A DNA stretch of 64,000 nt from Caballeronia sp. TF1N1 (GCF_022878925.1 NZ_CP084626.1:2933441-2997440), one strand, 5' to 3'. Positions 35,739-45,368 are shown, numbered from the stretch's first letter. Notes: generated by a model not told the origin, from the letters alone. Numbers and translations: made by a program.

Positions 35739-36950
35739 ATGCCCGGCAAACCCTTGACCGGCGATGCCCGCCGCGCAATCGCGCAAGCGGATGCGCCGCC
35801 GCAACCCGCGTCCGTCAGAACCGGGCAGCGTCACATGAGCCACCGTGCGTTACGCGGGTGGTCCGTGGTGCATCGCTGGACGAGTCTCATCTGCACCGCG
35901 TTCATGTTGCTGCTCTGTCTGACGGGCCTGCCGCTCGTCTTCGGTCACCAACTCGACCTGCTGACGGGCGATGCCATCGAAGCGCCTGCGCTGCCCGCAT
36001 CGCAGGCGAATGCGCGCGCGAGTTACGACGCGGTCTTGCACGCCGCGCTGAGGGAGCATTCCGGCCACGTTGCGCAGTACATGATCTGGGAGCCGGACGA
36101 ACCGCTTTTGCCTGTCATCGTCACCGCGCCTCGCGCCGATACACCGCCCGACGACACGCTAAGCACCACCGTCGATGCACGCACCGCGAGGCCGCTCGGC
36201 ATGCCGCCGGGAAAGGGATCGCTCAAGTTCGTGCTGCTGAAACTGCACGTCGATATGTTCGCCGGACTTTTCGGCAAACTGTTCCTCGGCGCGATGGGCG
36301 TGATGTTTCTCGCGGCGATTGTCTCGGGTGTCGTCGTGTATTTGCCGTTCTGGCGCAAGGTCGGCCTCGGGCGCGTGCGGCTTGCGAAGAAGCGGCGCAT
36401 CGTCTGGCTCGACTGGCATAACGCCATCGGCATGTTGACGCTCGCGTGGGCGCTATTGGTCGGCGCGACCGGTTCCATCAACACGCTCGCCGATCTCATG
36501 CTCGATGCCTGGCGTAACGATCAACTCGCGCAGATGCTCGCGCCTTATCATGGCCAGCCGCCGGTGACGGTGCGCGCAACCGTCGACGATGTCGTGAAGA
36601 CCGCGCAGGGCGTCGCACCCGGCATGATTCCGTCGTTCGTGGCGTTTCCGGGGACGCGCTTCAGCAGTCCGCATCACTATGCCGTGTGGATGCGCGGCGA
36701 CGGCATTCTCACGACGCGAATCCTGCGGCCGGTTCTCGTGGATGCATCGACCGGCGCGCTCACCGATTCACGCGAATTGCCGTGGTATCTGAAAGTGCTG
36801 CTTGGCTCGCAGCCATTGCATTTCGGCGATTTCGGCGGGATGCCGCTCAAGATTTTCTGGGCAGCGTTCGATTTGCTGACTATCGTCGTGCTGGGAAGCG
36901 GTTTGTATCTTTGGCTCACGCGGCATAATCCGCGGAAGAGGAAGGCATAG
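35739..36950 (+). CDS. PepSY-associated transmembrane protein
   Basis: A 403-aa inner-membrane protein of the PepSY_TM family, usually linked to siderophore or heme-iron handling (flavin- or iron-reductase-like). Four hydrophobic segments: WTSLICTAFMLLLCLTGLPLVF, LGAMGVMFLAAIVSGVVVYL, GMLTLAWALLVGATGSINTL and FWAAFDLLTIVVLGSGLYLWL, with periplasmic parts between. Conserved His in VVHRWTSL and LKLHVDMFAGLFGK may bind heme. The start is uncertain: 35739 or the ATG at 35835 (MSHRALRGW). It faces a smaller PepSY gene that has a Fur box. Confidence 0.85.
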   Translation: MPGKPLTGDARRAIAQADAPPQPASVRTGQRHMSHRALRGWSVVHRWTSLICTAFMLLLCLTGLPLVFGHQLDLLTGDAIEAPALPASQANARASYDAVLHAALREHSGHVAQYMIWEPDEPLLPVIVTAPRADTPPDDTLSTTVDARTARPLGMPPGKGSLKFVLLKLHVDMFAGLFGKLFLGAMGVMFLAAIVSGVVVYLPFWRKVGLGRVRLAKKRRIVWLDWHNAIGMLTLAWALLVGATGSINTLADLMLDAWRNDQLAQMLAPYHGQPPVTVRATVDDVVKTAQGVAPGMIPSFVAFPGTRFSSPHHYAVWMRGDGILTTRILRPVLVDASTGALTDSRELPWYLKVLLGSQPLHFGDFGGMPLKIFWAAFDLLTIVVLGSGLYLWLTRHNPRKRKA

Positions 36951-37078
36951 AGCGGCGCGCGTGGTTCGCGCCGGCATGGCAAGGGCCGGCCATGGGGGAA
37001 AAGCGGAAAAACGCGGCAAAACGGCGACACCGCGCATCCAAACCGCTTCGCCACGCGCCAAGCGCGCTAGGGAGCGCC

Positions 37079-37801
37079 TTACATCAACCCACAAGCAATT
37101 GCCGCGATCAGCGAGACGGTGACGATCACCACACCCGCCGTGCGCCGCTTGTTGAGCTCGGTCCACAACAGCACGCCAGTCAGCGACAGCAATATGATGC
37201 TGCCCGCGAACGTATCGATGAGCAGCACCCAGCCCACGCTCAGACCCACGCCCTTGTGCAGGTTCGTCATCATTGCGAGGAAGGTGTTTTCGGTGCGCTT
37301 CACCGACACGAAGTTATTGCCCACCCAGTATTCCGCCTGCACGTTGCCGCCTGGCGTGGCCAGTGCCACCGACCACTGCTCCGGCTGCATCGTGCTCTTG
37401 TCGCCCCAGCCGACCGGATGCGCGGGCTCGCGACGCGTACGGCCAAGCTGACCGTCGATCTTCAATTCCTTCTTGAGCCACGTCCCCATGTCGCGCGGCG
37501 ACTTGAATCCTTCGGCGGGCAAAGGCATCTGCATCTGCGAAACCTGCGGTTCGCCTGTCGAGATACGCAGCGGCGGCGCGCGGTGATTCAACAGGAAACC
37601 GGTCGTGCCGAACAGTAAGCCGAGTAACGCGCCCCACAAGCCGATCCAGCCGTGCACCTTTCGCAGCCATTTGAGAAAAACCGAACGGCGCGAGCGATTT
37701 TTGCGGACGAACTGCTCGGCATCGTCGATAAGCCGATGCGGCCGGTAGGAAGCGCCGCTCGTCGCGGATGGCTGCGGATTCAGTGTATCGGGCGCGTTCA
37801 C
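37079..37801 (-). CDS. PepSY-associated transmembrane protein, Fur-regulated
   Basis: A 240-aa membrane protein of the PepSY_TM family, with a helix at KVHGWIGLWGALLGLLFGTTGFLLNH and two near the C-terminus (VLLIDTFAGSIILLSLTGVLLW, AGVVIVTVSLIAAIACGLM). The GTG at 37801 is chosen: GGAGAG sits 6 bp upstream, and the longer frame to 37900 would run close to the Fur box. Conserved His in RKVHGW and NLHKGVG suggest heme binding. With the convergent PepSY gene it probably serves iron acquisition; no siderophore receptor is in the window. Confidence 0.85.
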   Translation of the reverse strand: MNAPDTLNPQPSATSGASYRPHRLIDDAEQFVRKNRSRRSVFLKWLRKVHGWIGLWGALLGLLFGTTGFLLNHRAPPLRISTGEPQVSQMQMPLPAEGFKSPRDMGTWLKKELKIDGQLGRTRREPAHPVGWGDKSTMQPEQWSVALATPGGNVQAEYWVGNNFVSVKRTENTFLAMMTNLHKGVGLSVGWVLLIDTFAGSIILLSLTGVLLWTELNKRRTAGVVIVTVSLIAAIACGLM

Positions 37802-37905
37802 GCGTCTCTCCGGAAGTGGGTCTGGTTCGGGCAAAGCCTCGCCGCAGTCGGCTAGACACGCGTTCAAATGCGGCGTCGGCGAGAGGCAACGAAGAGGCAA
37901 TCAGA

Positions 37906-37920
37906 TGAGAATCGTTATCA
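37906..37920 (-). promoter_or_regulatory. Fur box
   Basis: TGAGAATCGTTATCA matches the 7-1-7 Fur consensus TGATAAT-N-ATTATCA at 12 of 14 positions. It lies about 105 bp upstream of the GTG of the 240-aa PepSY gene, in the gap before srkA. Confidence 0.78.
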
Positions 37921-37987
37921 TTACATGTCGAAAAACCTAACTCAACGTTTTTCGACTAACTAACACGATCATTTCTAACGAAATATT

Positions 37988-39022
37988 TCAGACCGGCCAG
38001 AGCGGGCCTTCCTGCATCGCGCCGACTTGCTCCCGCAGTTCGAGGATGCGTTCTTCCCAGTAACGCTGCGTGTTGAACCACGGAAAGGCGGCGGGAAACG
38101 CGGGATCGTTCCAGCGGCGCGCGAGCCAGGCCGCGTAGTGAATCAGCCGCAAGGTGCGCAGCGCTTCGATCAGATGCAGCTCGCGCGAGTCGAAATCGCA
38201 AAAGTCTTCGTATCCGGCGAGCAGATCGGCAAGCGCGCGCGATGCCTCCGCGCGGTCGCCCGGCAGCAGCAGCCAAAGGTCCTGAACGGCCGGGCCCATG
38301 CGGCTGTCGTCGAAATCGACGAAATGCGGACCGGCATCGGTCCAGAGCACGTTGCTCGGATGGCAATCGCCGTGCAGTCGCAGATGGCGCACGTCGCCCG
38401 CGCGCTCGAAACATTGCGCGACGCCTTCGAGCGCCATGTCCACGACGCCCTCGTAGGCCTCGCGGACATCGTCGGGCACGAAGCGATGCGTCAGCAGAAA
38501 CTCGCGCGGCTCGTAACCAAAGGTTTGGATATCGAGTGTGGGCCGTTCGCGATACGGTTCGATGCCGCCCACCGCATGAATGCGCCCGATGAAGCGCCCG
38601 AGCCATTCGAGCGTGTCGCGGCCGTCGAGATCCGGCGCGCGGCCGCCGCGCCGTTCGAACACGGAGAAGCGAAAGCCTTCGAATTCATGGAGCGTCGCGC
38701 CTTCGAGCGAAAGTGCCGGAACCGCTGGAATCTCGCGCTCCGTCAACGTGGCGACGAAGGTGTGCTCTTCGAGAATCGCGGCATCCGACCATCGCCCGGG
38801 ACGATAAAACTTCGCGACGATCGGCGGCCCGTCTTCGAGCCCCGCCTGATAGACGCGGTTTTCGTAGCTGTTGAGCGCCAGCAGGCGGCCGTCAGTGCGC
38901 TTGCCAGCGGGGATCAGCACGCTGTCGAGCGCGTCGAGCACACGCTCGGGCGCAAGGCCGGCAAAGGGCGGGGCCTCGCTCGGCGCGGGCGCGCCGGGGG
39001 TATCGGAATGGGTTGAGTTCAT
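37988..39022 (-). CDS. srkA: Stress response kinase A (YihE/RdoA family)
   Basis: Ser/Thr protein kinase of the APH fold, 344 aa (E. coli 328). Signature: LNSYENRVYQAGLEDGPPIVAKFYRPGRWSD with the ATP Lys, GFRFSVFERRGGRAPDLD, the catalytic LHGDCHPSNVLW and the DFG-like FVDFDDSRMGP. In E. coli it protects against Cpx-linked envelope stress and MazF-mediated death; in E. coli it is next to dsbA, which is absent here. It is a single gene on the minus strand. Confidence 0.94.
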   Translation of the reverse strand: MNSTHSDTPGAPAPSEAPPFAGLAPERVLDALDSVLIPAGKRTDGRLLALNSYENRVYQAGLEDGPPIVAKFYRPGRWSDAAILEEHTFVATLTEREIPAVPALSLEGATLHEFEGFRFSVFERRGGRAPDLDGRDTLEWLGRFIGRIHAVGGIEPYRERPTLDIQTFGYEPREFLLTHRFVPDDVREAYEGVVDMALEGVAQCFERAGDVRHLRLHGDCHPSNVLWTDAGPHFVDFDDSRMGPAVQDLWLLLPGDRAEASRALADLLAGYEDFCDFDSRELHLIEALRTLRLIHYAAWLARRWNDPAFPAAFPWFNTQRYWEERILELREQVGAMQEGPLWPV

Positions 39023-39084
39023 TCCGGCATTGTGCCCCGCGCGCGGACAACTGGCTCGCCGGCCGCGCGCCGGTCAGCGTTCCT

Positions 39085-39297
39085 TCAGTGGACGACCGTG
39101 TTCGCGGGGCGCACGATCTCGCCCGTATCGATCAGATCTTCGAGAAAGAACGGCTCCGTGTTGAGCAGTTGAGTGACACCGGGCTCGCCCGCGTACCACG
39201 CGACCATAGCCATGTCGCCCAGAATTCGCATCACGATGCCGCGTGCGCCCTGAGGCACGGCAATATGGACGGAGCGGACAATCGAACCGATTTGCAT
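39085..39297 (-). CDS. Conserved small protein of unknown function
   Basis: A 70-aa soluble protein, MQIGSIVRSVHIAVPQGARGIVMRILGDMAMVAWYAG, ending NTVVH. It looks like a small beta-barrel with a Gly-rich KOW/SH3-like start, but no family is recognised. GGGGAT upstream supports the start. It lies 62 bp upstream of srkA on the same strand and could be cotranscribed with it. Confidence 0.7.
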   Translation of the reverse strand: MQIGSIVRSVHIAVPQGARGIVMRILGDMAMVAWYAGEPGVTQLLNTEPFFLEDLIDTGEIVRPANTVVH

Positions 39298-39680
39298 GAT
39301 GAATCCCCGTTTCCGTGCCGGCTGAGGATAAAACGCCGGTCAAATATTTTCACCAAGCACAGGCTTTTCACGGCTCGTGCACCAGACAACCTGCCGCGTC
39401 ATTGTTGCGCGACGCGCAGCACACACGGCTTCCATGAACGATTGTGTCCTTACTTTAGCGCATCGCGGCGCGAGAGCGCGATGCCCGCCGATATCATTTG
39501 TTGCCATTGGATGACGTTTTTCGGCATTAAGTTGTGTCCTGCGGCACATGTGACCGATTTCTGTATCGGGCAAAACCCTAAGGATCGGCGTATCTTTAGC
39601 GGTTTTGGGCCGCCAACGTGGGCCGACAACTTTGAACCAGATCAGAATAATCCTCTCTGGTCGACACGGAGACCCTGGTT
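39298..39680. other. Divergent intergenic region with a GC-rich hairpin
   Basis: This 383-bp stretch separates the 70-aa gene from the MFS gene. An 8-bp inverted repeat, GCATCGCG (39460-39467) and CGCGATGC (39477-39484), has a 9-nt loop but no T run. A second small hairpin, CCGAT/ATCGG, lies near 39552-39567. No gene is seen. Confidence 0.45.
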
Positions 39681-40919
39681 GTGAATGCATCGCCGGCGCC
39701 GCAGCGCACCGAAACTGAAGCTGATTCCATTCCCTATCTCGAGCGCGGCTCGCGCGCTTACTGGCGCGCGGCGCTGGCCTTGTTGTTCGCGGGCTATGCC
39801 ACGTTCTCGCTGCTCTATTGCGTGCAGCCGCTGCTGCCGGAGTTCACCAAGGCGTTCGGCGTAAGCCCGGCGGTGAGTGCGCTTTCGGTCTCGGTGAGCA
39901 CGGCGGCGCTGGCAGTGGCGATTTTCATCGCCGGATTTGTTTCGGAGAGTTGGAGCCGCCACCGCTTGATGACGATGTCGCTGCTCGCATCGTCCGTTCT
40001 CACCATGATCGTCGCCGCGCTGCCGAACTGGCACGCGCTATTGATCGTGCGCGCGCTGGAAGGCTTCGCGCTCGGCGGCGTGCCGGCCGTGGCAATGGCA
40101 TATCTCGCGGAAGAGGTGCACCCCGAAGGCCTGGGCCTTGCGATGGGGCTCTACGTCGGCGGCACCGCGATAGGCGGCATGGCGGGTCGCGTGATCAGCG
40201 GCATCCTCGCCGATCTGTTCGGCTGGCGTATTGCGATTGGAGGAATCGGGCTGCTCGGGCTTTTCGCGACGCTGGCATTCCGCTCGTTGCTGCCGCCATC
40301 GCGGCGCTTCAAGCCAAGACGCGGCGTTGGTTTCCATCATCATCGACGCTCGCTTGCCGGACATTTGCGGCACGGCGGATTGCCGTTTCTGTTTCTCATC
40401 GGCTTCGTGCTGATGGGCAGTTTCGTAACGCTCTACAACTACGTGGGTTATCGGCTGCTCGGCGCGCCGTTCTCGCTCAATCAGACGCAAATCGGCGCGA
40501 TTTTCACGGTTTATCTCACCGGCGTGGTCGCTTCGCCGTGGTCGGGCAAACTCGCCGATGTATTCGGGCGCGGGCGCGTGCTGATCGCGAGTTTGCTTTT
40601 GATGATGCTTGGCATCGCGATGACGCTTTCGGGTTCGTTGCCGGTGATCATCGGCGGAATTGCCTGCCTGACGTTCGGCTTCTTTGCCGGGCATTCAGTG
40701 GCGAGCGGCTGGGTCGGACGACTCGCCGCGCAGGCAAAAGGACAAGCGGCGGCGCTCTATCTGCTTGCTTATTACCTTGGATCGAGCTTGATCGGCTCGT
40801 ACGGCGGCCACTTCTGGACGGCGTTCGGCTGGCCTGGGGTGGCTTCGCTGATCGGCGCTTTGCTGCTGGTCGGAATGGCGGGCGCGGTTTATCTGAATGT
40901 GCGCGAGCGGAGTGCTTAA
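39681..40919 (+). CDS. MFS transporter, YnfM/arabinose-efflux-like
   Basis: Twelve-helix exporter of 412 aa from a GTG start with GGAGA upstream. Early segment YWRAALALLFAGYATFSLLYCVQPLLPEFTKAFGVSP is typical of the YnfM subgroup; the motif-A region reads AGFVSESWSRHRLMTMS and the central loop is rich in His and Arg (GFHHHRRSLAGHLRHGG). Substrate unknown; homologues export sugars or drugs. It is a single gene. Confidence 0.88.
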   Translation: MNASPAPQRTETEADSIPYLERGSRAYWRAALALLFAGYATFSLLYCVQPLLPEFTKAFGVSPAVSALSVSVSTAALAVAIFIAGFVSESWSRHRLMTMSLLASSVLTMIVAALPNWHALLIVRALEGFALGGVPAVAMAYLAEEVHPEGLGLAMGLYVGGTAIGGMAGRVISGILADLFGWRIAIGGIGLLGLFATLAFRSLLPPSRRFKPRRGVGFHHHRRSLAGHLRHGGLPFLFLIGFVLMGSFVTLYNYVGYRLLGAPFSLNQTQIGAIFTVYLTGVVASPWSGKLADVFGRGRVLIASLLLMMLGIAMTLSGSLPVIIGGIACLTFGFFAGHSVASGWVGRLAAQAKGQAAALYLLAYYLGSSLIGSYGGHFWTAFGWPGVASLIGALLLVGMAGAVYLNVRERSA

Positions 40920-41172
40920 TCGTCATTATTCCGCTGAGGCGATTTTGAAAGCCCGTTGAAATATGAGGGAAGTAAGGGTTTTTCCGCGTCTACTTAATAA
41001 TTCCGTTCGCAAAGCCTTGTTTCGAAAAGCTTGGTGCAACGCAATAGTTTTCAGCCGCAAGAATATACGCCGACACGGCGATTCGACCGGCCTATACTCG
41101 AAGCGTCGACGCGACGAATTATCTCGAGCGCGCCGCGACAAGAGCTTGAAGCTGGAAGAAGGGAGACGCACC

Positions 41173-41358
41173 ATGACGACTTACTTCACAATCGGCGATT
41201 TCATTCTGATTATCCCGATGGCGCTCGCTGGCGCCTTGTTCCTCGGCGCCATTCCCTGCGCAACGCATTTCAAGAACAACGCCTTGCGCGTATTCGGCGC
41301 GCTACTGGGCGTGCTGGTTGCGTTCCTGCTTGTAGAAGGACTGCCGGCGCTGGTTTAG
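41173..41358 (+). CDS. Small two-span membrane protein
   Basis: A 61-aa product beginning MTTYFTIGDFILIIPMALAGALFLGAIPC, with a second helix VFGALLGVLVAFLLVEGL. GGGAG precedes the ATG. No known family. It is followed by an intrinsic terminator, which supports a real single-gene unit. Function unknown. Confidence 0.65.
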   Translation: MTTYFTIGDFILIIPMALAGALFLGAIPCATHFKNNALRVFGALLGVLVAFLLVEGLPALV

Positions 41359-41404
41359 GCGCGGCGGGCGGATGCGCTTTAATCAGCACGTCCGCCGCTG
41401 ATCG

Positions 41405-41442
41405 AAACCCGGTACGGCTCTAATGCCGTCAAGCCGGGTTTT
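41405..41442 (+). terminator. Intrinsic terminator after the 61-aa gene
   Basis: Outer arms AAACCCGG (41405-41412) and CCGGGTTTT (41434-41442) enclose an inner ACGGC/GCCGT stem. It may work for both converging genes. Confidence 0.7.
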
Positions 41443-41486
41443 GTCTTTTCAGGCGCGAACATTACGCGCCGTCGAACGAACTATAT

Positions 41487-42194
41487 TCAAACGAGATATT
41501 CGCCGAGGAACGTTAAGGTGCGGCCGTGCGCGAGCGCCGATGCCTTCGCGTTATACGAAGCGCGATCGCCGCAATTGAAGCCATGATCGGCGCCCTGATA
41601 AAGATAGAGTTCCGAATCCGAACGGCCCGCAAAACGGTCGCGCACGCTGGCGACTGCATCGGAAGGAATATGCGCGTCTAGTTCGCCGTAATGGAATTGA
41701 ATCGGTGATTTGATTTTGTCGGCCTGATCGAGCTGATTCTGAATGCCGCCCCCGTAATAGGCCACGGCGAGATCGACCGAACCCTGCGCCGCCGCCAGAT
41801 AAGCGAGGCGTCCGCCGAAGCAGAAGCCGATGGCCGCCACCTTGCCCGTCACTTCGGGCAACGCGCGCAATGCCTGGGCGGCCGCGCCGACGTCGCCGAC
41901 GGCTGCATCGAGATTGGTCTTTTGCAGCAGTTCCATCGCCTTTTCGCGATCCGCGCCGTCGTAACCCAGCTCCACGCGTGGTTGCGTGCGCCAGAAAACG
42001 TCCGGTGCGAGCGCCACGTAGCCATCTGCCGCATATTGATCGGCGACGCTGCGAATATGCGCGTTCACGCCGAAGATTTCCTGCAGGATGATCACAGCGG
42101 GTCCGGTGCCCGTCTTTGGCAGGGCGAGATAGCCCTGGAAGCTGCCGCCATCGGCGGGAATGTCGATCCAGCGGGAAGTGGTGGAAATGGTCAT
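41487..42194 (-). CDS. Dienelactone hydrolase family protein
   Basis: Alpha/beta hydrolase of 235 aa, a normal DLH length. The catalytic triad is visible: Cys in the nucleophile elbow GFCFGGRLAYLAA near residue 123, Asp in GELDAHIP near residue 172 and His in GADHGFNC near residue 203. Such enzymes hydrolyse dienelactone in chlorocatechol breakdown, but most genomic copies act on other esters. It is a single gene, so the substrate is open. Confidence 0.92.
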   Translation of the reverse strand: MTISTTSRWIDIPADGGSFQGYLALPKTGTGPAVIILQEIFGVNAHIRSVADQYAADGYVALAPDVFWRTQPRVELGYDGADREKAMELLQKTNLDAAVGDVGAAAQALRALPEVTGKVAAIGFCFGGRLAYLAAAQGSVDLAVAYYGGGIQNQLDQADKIKSPIQFHYGELDAHIPSDAVASVRDRFAGRSDSELYLYQGADHGFNCGDRASYNAKASALAHGRTLTFLGEYLV

Positions 42195-42783
42195 GTCGTT
42201 GCTCCTTTAGCTCGATTGAACATGCGCGTTTGAGGCGGCTGTGTGCGTTGATTCGCCAGCCTCGGACCGCGTTGGCGAGTGAGTTTGCCAGCTTTCCCTT
42301 TCAGACGCCTGAGCGCGTCCGCGCCGCGCTGGCATGACCTTTGACGGGAAAAGGATTTTTAGAGCGGCTGGTCTAAACACTTGGCGACTTAGCGGCTTTA
42401 AAAACAGGCTAATGAAGCGAGCGCGCGGGATTATCGGCAAACGGCCGCCGCTCTTGAAGCGCGTTCAAACCGGCACACGTCCGCCCCTTGGAAACCCGCA
42501 TGAACAGGGCGTCTTCACGGAACGCCACCACAAACGCCCGCGCTTCTCAACTGGCCTTTAATCGGTAGTCACACCAGTATCTTAAAAAACTTCCCTAATT
42601 TAATTTGACACCCCTACACTTGCGCGCAGTGCGGATGGCGGCCGCCAAAAATGGCCAGCCAGAAGGACTTGCCAAGTGCATGACGATGCATCCGGCGTGG
42701 TCGTCCACGGGACTGAGCGATCGTGATGAAAGACGGGGCACAGGGCGATTACGTTGTTTTTGGGACCGAAACTGGAGACTTAC
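42195..42783. other. Divergent intergenic region upstream of livK
   Basis: This 589-bp stretch has no recognisable protein. TTGACA occurs at 42606-42611 without a matching -10 at proper spacing. A palindrome GGCGGCCGCC lies near 42648-42657. The livK promoter must be here; it could not be fixed. Confidence 0.4.
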
Positions 42784-43929
42784 ATGAACACCAAGCTTCA
42801 CAAACTGTTGCCGATCAGCGCTGCAGCCGTGCTGTTCGCTACGTTGGCAACATCCGCAGCAGCCGACCAGGTCGTCAAGATCGGTCACGTCGCTCCGCTG
42901 ACCGGCGGCATTGCTCACCTGGGCAAGGATAACGAAAACGGCGCGCGGCTCGCAGTCGAGGAAATCAACGCGAAGGGTCTCACCATCGGCGGCCAGAAGG
43001 TTACGCTGGAACTCGACGCGCAGGATGACGCGGCCGACCCGCGTACCGCCACGCAGGTTGCACAGAAGCTGGTCGACGACAAGGTTGTCGGCGTCGTCGG
43101 TCACTTGAACTCCGGTACGTCCATCCCGGCATCGAAGATTTACAGCGACGCGAGCATCGTTCAGATTTCGCCGTCGGCCACGAACCCGACCTACACGCAG
43201 CAAGGCTTCAAGACGACGTATCGCGTCGTCGCGACCGATGCTCAACAAGGCCCGGCGCTCGCCAACTACGCCGCGAAGCAATTGAAGGTGAAGAGCGTCG
43301 CCGTGGTGGACGACTCGACCGCCTACGGTCAGGGTCTCGCCAACGAGTTCGAAAAGACCGCGAAGGCACTCGGCCTGAAGGTCATTTCGCACGATGCGAC
43401 CAACGACAAGGCAGTCGACTTCCGCGCGATTCTGACGAAGATCAAGGGTGAGAACCCCGACGCGGTGATGTACGGCGGCATGGACGCAACCGGCGGCCCG
43501 TTCGCGAAGCAAGCCAAGCAGCTCGGCCTGCGCGCGAAGGTTCTCGCAGGCGACGGCGTCTGCACGGAAAAGCTGGCCGACCTGGCTGGCGACGCAACCG
43601 ACAACATCGTGTGCTCCGAAGCCGGCATGGCGCTCGAAAAGATGGAAGGCGGCCAGGCGTTCGCGGCGAAGTTCCAGAAGCGCTTCGGTCAGCCGATCCA
43701 GATCTACGCGCCGTTCACGTATGACGCGGTGTATATCATCGTCGACGCGATGAAGCGCGCAAACTCGACCGATCCGGCGAAGATCGTTGCCGCCATGCCG
43801 AACACGGACTACAAGGGCGTGATCGGCGAGACGACCTTCGATTCGAAGGGCGACCTGAAGCACGGCGTGATCTCGCTGTACGACTACAAGAAGGGCAAGA
43901 AGAGCTTGCTGGACGTCGTCAAGATGTAA
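42784..43929 (+). CDS. Branched-chain amino acid ABC transporter substrate-binding protein (LivJ/LivK type)
   Basis: Periplasmic type-I binding protein of 381 aa with a cleavable signal LLPISAAAVLFATLATSAAA ending before DQVVKIGHVAPLTGG. Typical segments: NGARLAVEEINAKGLTIGG near residue 60, GHLNSGTSIPASKIY near residue 115 and VAVVDDSTAYGQGLANEFEKT near residue 185. The ATG at 42784 has CTGGAGAC upstream. No LivH, LivM, LivG or LivF gene adjoins it, so it must work with a permease encoded elsewhere. A strong terminator follows. Confidence 0.95.
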   Translation: MNTKLHKLLPISAAAVLFATLATSAAADQVVKIGHVAPLTGGIAHLGKDNENGARLAVEEINAKGLTIGGQKVTLELDAQDDAADPRTATQVAQKLVDDKVVGVVGHLNSGTSIPASKIYSDASIVQISPSATNPTYTQQGFKTTYRVVATDAQQGPALANYAAKQLKVKSVAVVDDSTAYGQGLANEFEKTAKALGLKVISHDATNDKAVDFRAILTKIKGENPDAVMYGGMDATGGPFAKQAKQLGLRAKVLAGDGVCTEKLADLAGDATDNIVCSEAGMALEKMEGGQAFAAKFQKRFGQPIQIYAPFTYDAVYIIVDAMKRANSTDPAKIVAAMPNTDYKGVIGETTFDSKGDLKHGVISLYDYKKGKKSLLDVVKM

Positions 43930-43954
43930 TGACGGCGGGCCTTCGGCTCCAAGA

Positions 43955-43989
43955 AACGCGCGGACTTCAAAGGTCCGCGCGTTTTTTTA
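43955..43989 (+). terminator. Intrinsic terminator of the livK-type gene
   Basis: AACGCGCGGAC (43955-43965), a 7-nt loop, GTCCGCGCGTT (43973-43983), then seven T. The tail overlaps the end of the convergent MFS gene. Confidence 0.92.
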
Positions 43990-45165
43990 TATCTTGAGGC
44001 GCTTGAGGATCTTCGGTCCGATCAGCGCGATCAAGGCGCAGCAAGCCGCGACCACGCACAACCCGATGGGCAATGTGCTGATTTGCGCGACGCCGCCAAT
44101 CAGCACCGGTCCGAGCAGCAAGCCGAAATACGCGAGGCCCGCGACCTGCGCGAGCCCTTCCGCCGCCGTCACGCCCTCCACGCGCGCCGCGGCCGCGAAG
44201 AGCACCGGCATCATGTTGGCGAGGCCGAGGCCCATCAGCGTGAAGCCGGTCAGGGTCACGACCGCGTTCGGCACGACGAGCGCCATCACCATGCCGATAA
44301 ACGCGAGTCCCGCGCTGCCGAAGATCAATTGCGGCGCGCCGAAGCGAGCGCGCACGGCATCGCCGCCAAAGCGACCGGCCGCCATGCCGCCCGAGAACGC
44401 GGCATAAGCGGCGCTTGCGACCGAGGGCGTGGCAAGCACGACGTCGCGCATGTACACGGTGGCCCAGTCGTACATGGCGCCCTCCGCAATCAACGCAACG
44501 AGCGCCATGCCGCCTAGCGCCCAGAGCGCGCCCGAGCGCCAGCGATTCGACGACGACGATTTCGCGTGTTCATCGTGATGCGCCACGTGCGGCAGCACGT
44601 AGGGCATCGACACGAGCAAGACGATCAGACTGACGCCCGAGACAAGAGCAAGGTGCGCGGCAGGCGCAAGACCGTGCGCGAGCAACGCGCCGCCGACCGC
44701 CGCGCCCGCCATGCCGCCCACGCTGAACATGCCATGCAGCGACGACATGATCGGGCGCTCGAGCGCTTCTTCGACGGCGCTGGCCTCGGCGTTCATGGCG
44801 ACATCGAGTGTGGCCATGCCGAAGCCGAAAAACGCCAGCACGATGAGCAGCATCCAGAAAGCCGGGACGACTAGAATCAGCGCGCCGCAGCACATCATGG
44901 TGAGGCCGCCCGCCATGCAGGCCATGCGCGTGCCGGCTCGCGCGATCCACGGACCGGCTGTGAGCATGGCGAAGATCGAGCCGCCAGCGACGGCGAAGAG
45001 TGCGAACGACAGCATGCCGGGACTGAGCGCGAACTTGTCGCGCACGGTCGGCACATGCACGCCCCACGAGGCGTACATCATGCCGGCAATGAAGAACACG
45101 GCCATCGTCGAATAGCGGGCGCGCTTGCGGGCGGCGGCCGGGAGGCTGCGATGCAAGGCTTGCAT
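43987..45165 (-). CDS. MFS transporter, FucP/YbjJ-like
   Basis: Twelve-helix transporter of 392 aa. The N-terminal part ARYSTMAVFFIAGMMYASWGVHVPTVRDKFALSPGML resembles the YbjJ group of putative exporters. A His/Asp loop (PHVAHHDEHAKSSSSNRW) marks the central cytoplasmic region. The start at 45165 is a best guess: no clear ribosome-binding site is seen, and the frame opens at 45267. Substrate unknown. It converges with the livK gene. Confidence 0.82.
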   Translation of the reverse strand: MQALHRSLPAAARKRARYSTMAVFFIAGMMYASWGVHVPTVRDKFALSPGMLSFALFAVAGGSIFAMLTAGPWIARAGTRMACMAGGLTMMCCGALILVVPAFWMLLIVLAFFGFGMATLDVAMNAEASAVEEALERPIMSSLHGMFSVGGMAGAAVGGALLAHGLAPAAHLALVSGVSLIVLLVSMPYVLPHVAHHDEHAKSSSSNRWRSGALWALGGMALVALIAEGAMYDWATVYMRDVVLATPSVASAAYAAFSGGMAAGRFGGDAVRARFGAPQLIFGSAGLAFIGMVMALVVPNAVVTLTGFTLMGLGLANMMPVLFAAAARVEGVTAAEGLAQVAGLAYFGLLLGPVLIGGVAQISTLPIGLCVVAACCALIALIGPKILKRLKI

Positions 45166-45368
45166 CGGATTTGACTCGCGGGAGGCGGAAAGAGAGGTCG
45201 AGTCGGACACGAAAGAACAGTTTGAAAGAGTGATGCGAACGCAGGACAACCTTGCAGATTGCCTCATCTCGCGGGAGCTTTCGATTCTATCGAACGGCTA
45301 GCAGACACGCTCGATGCCCGTGCTTTACCATCGGTCGCATCAAACTCGAATAATCAAAAAGGAGATTC

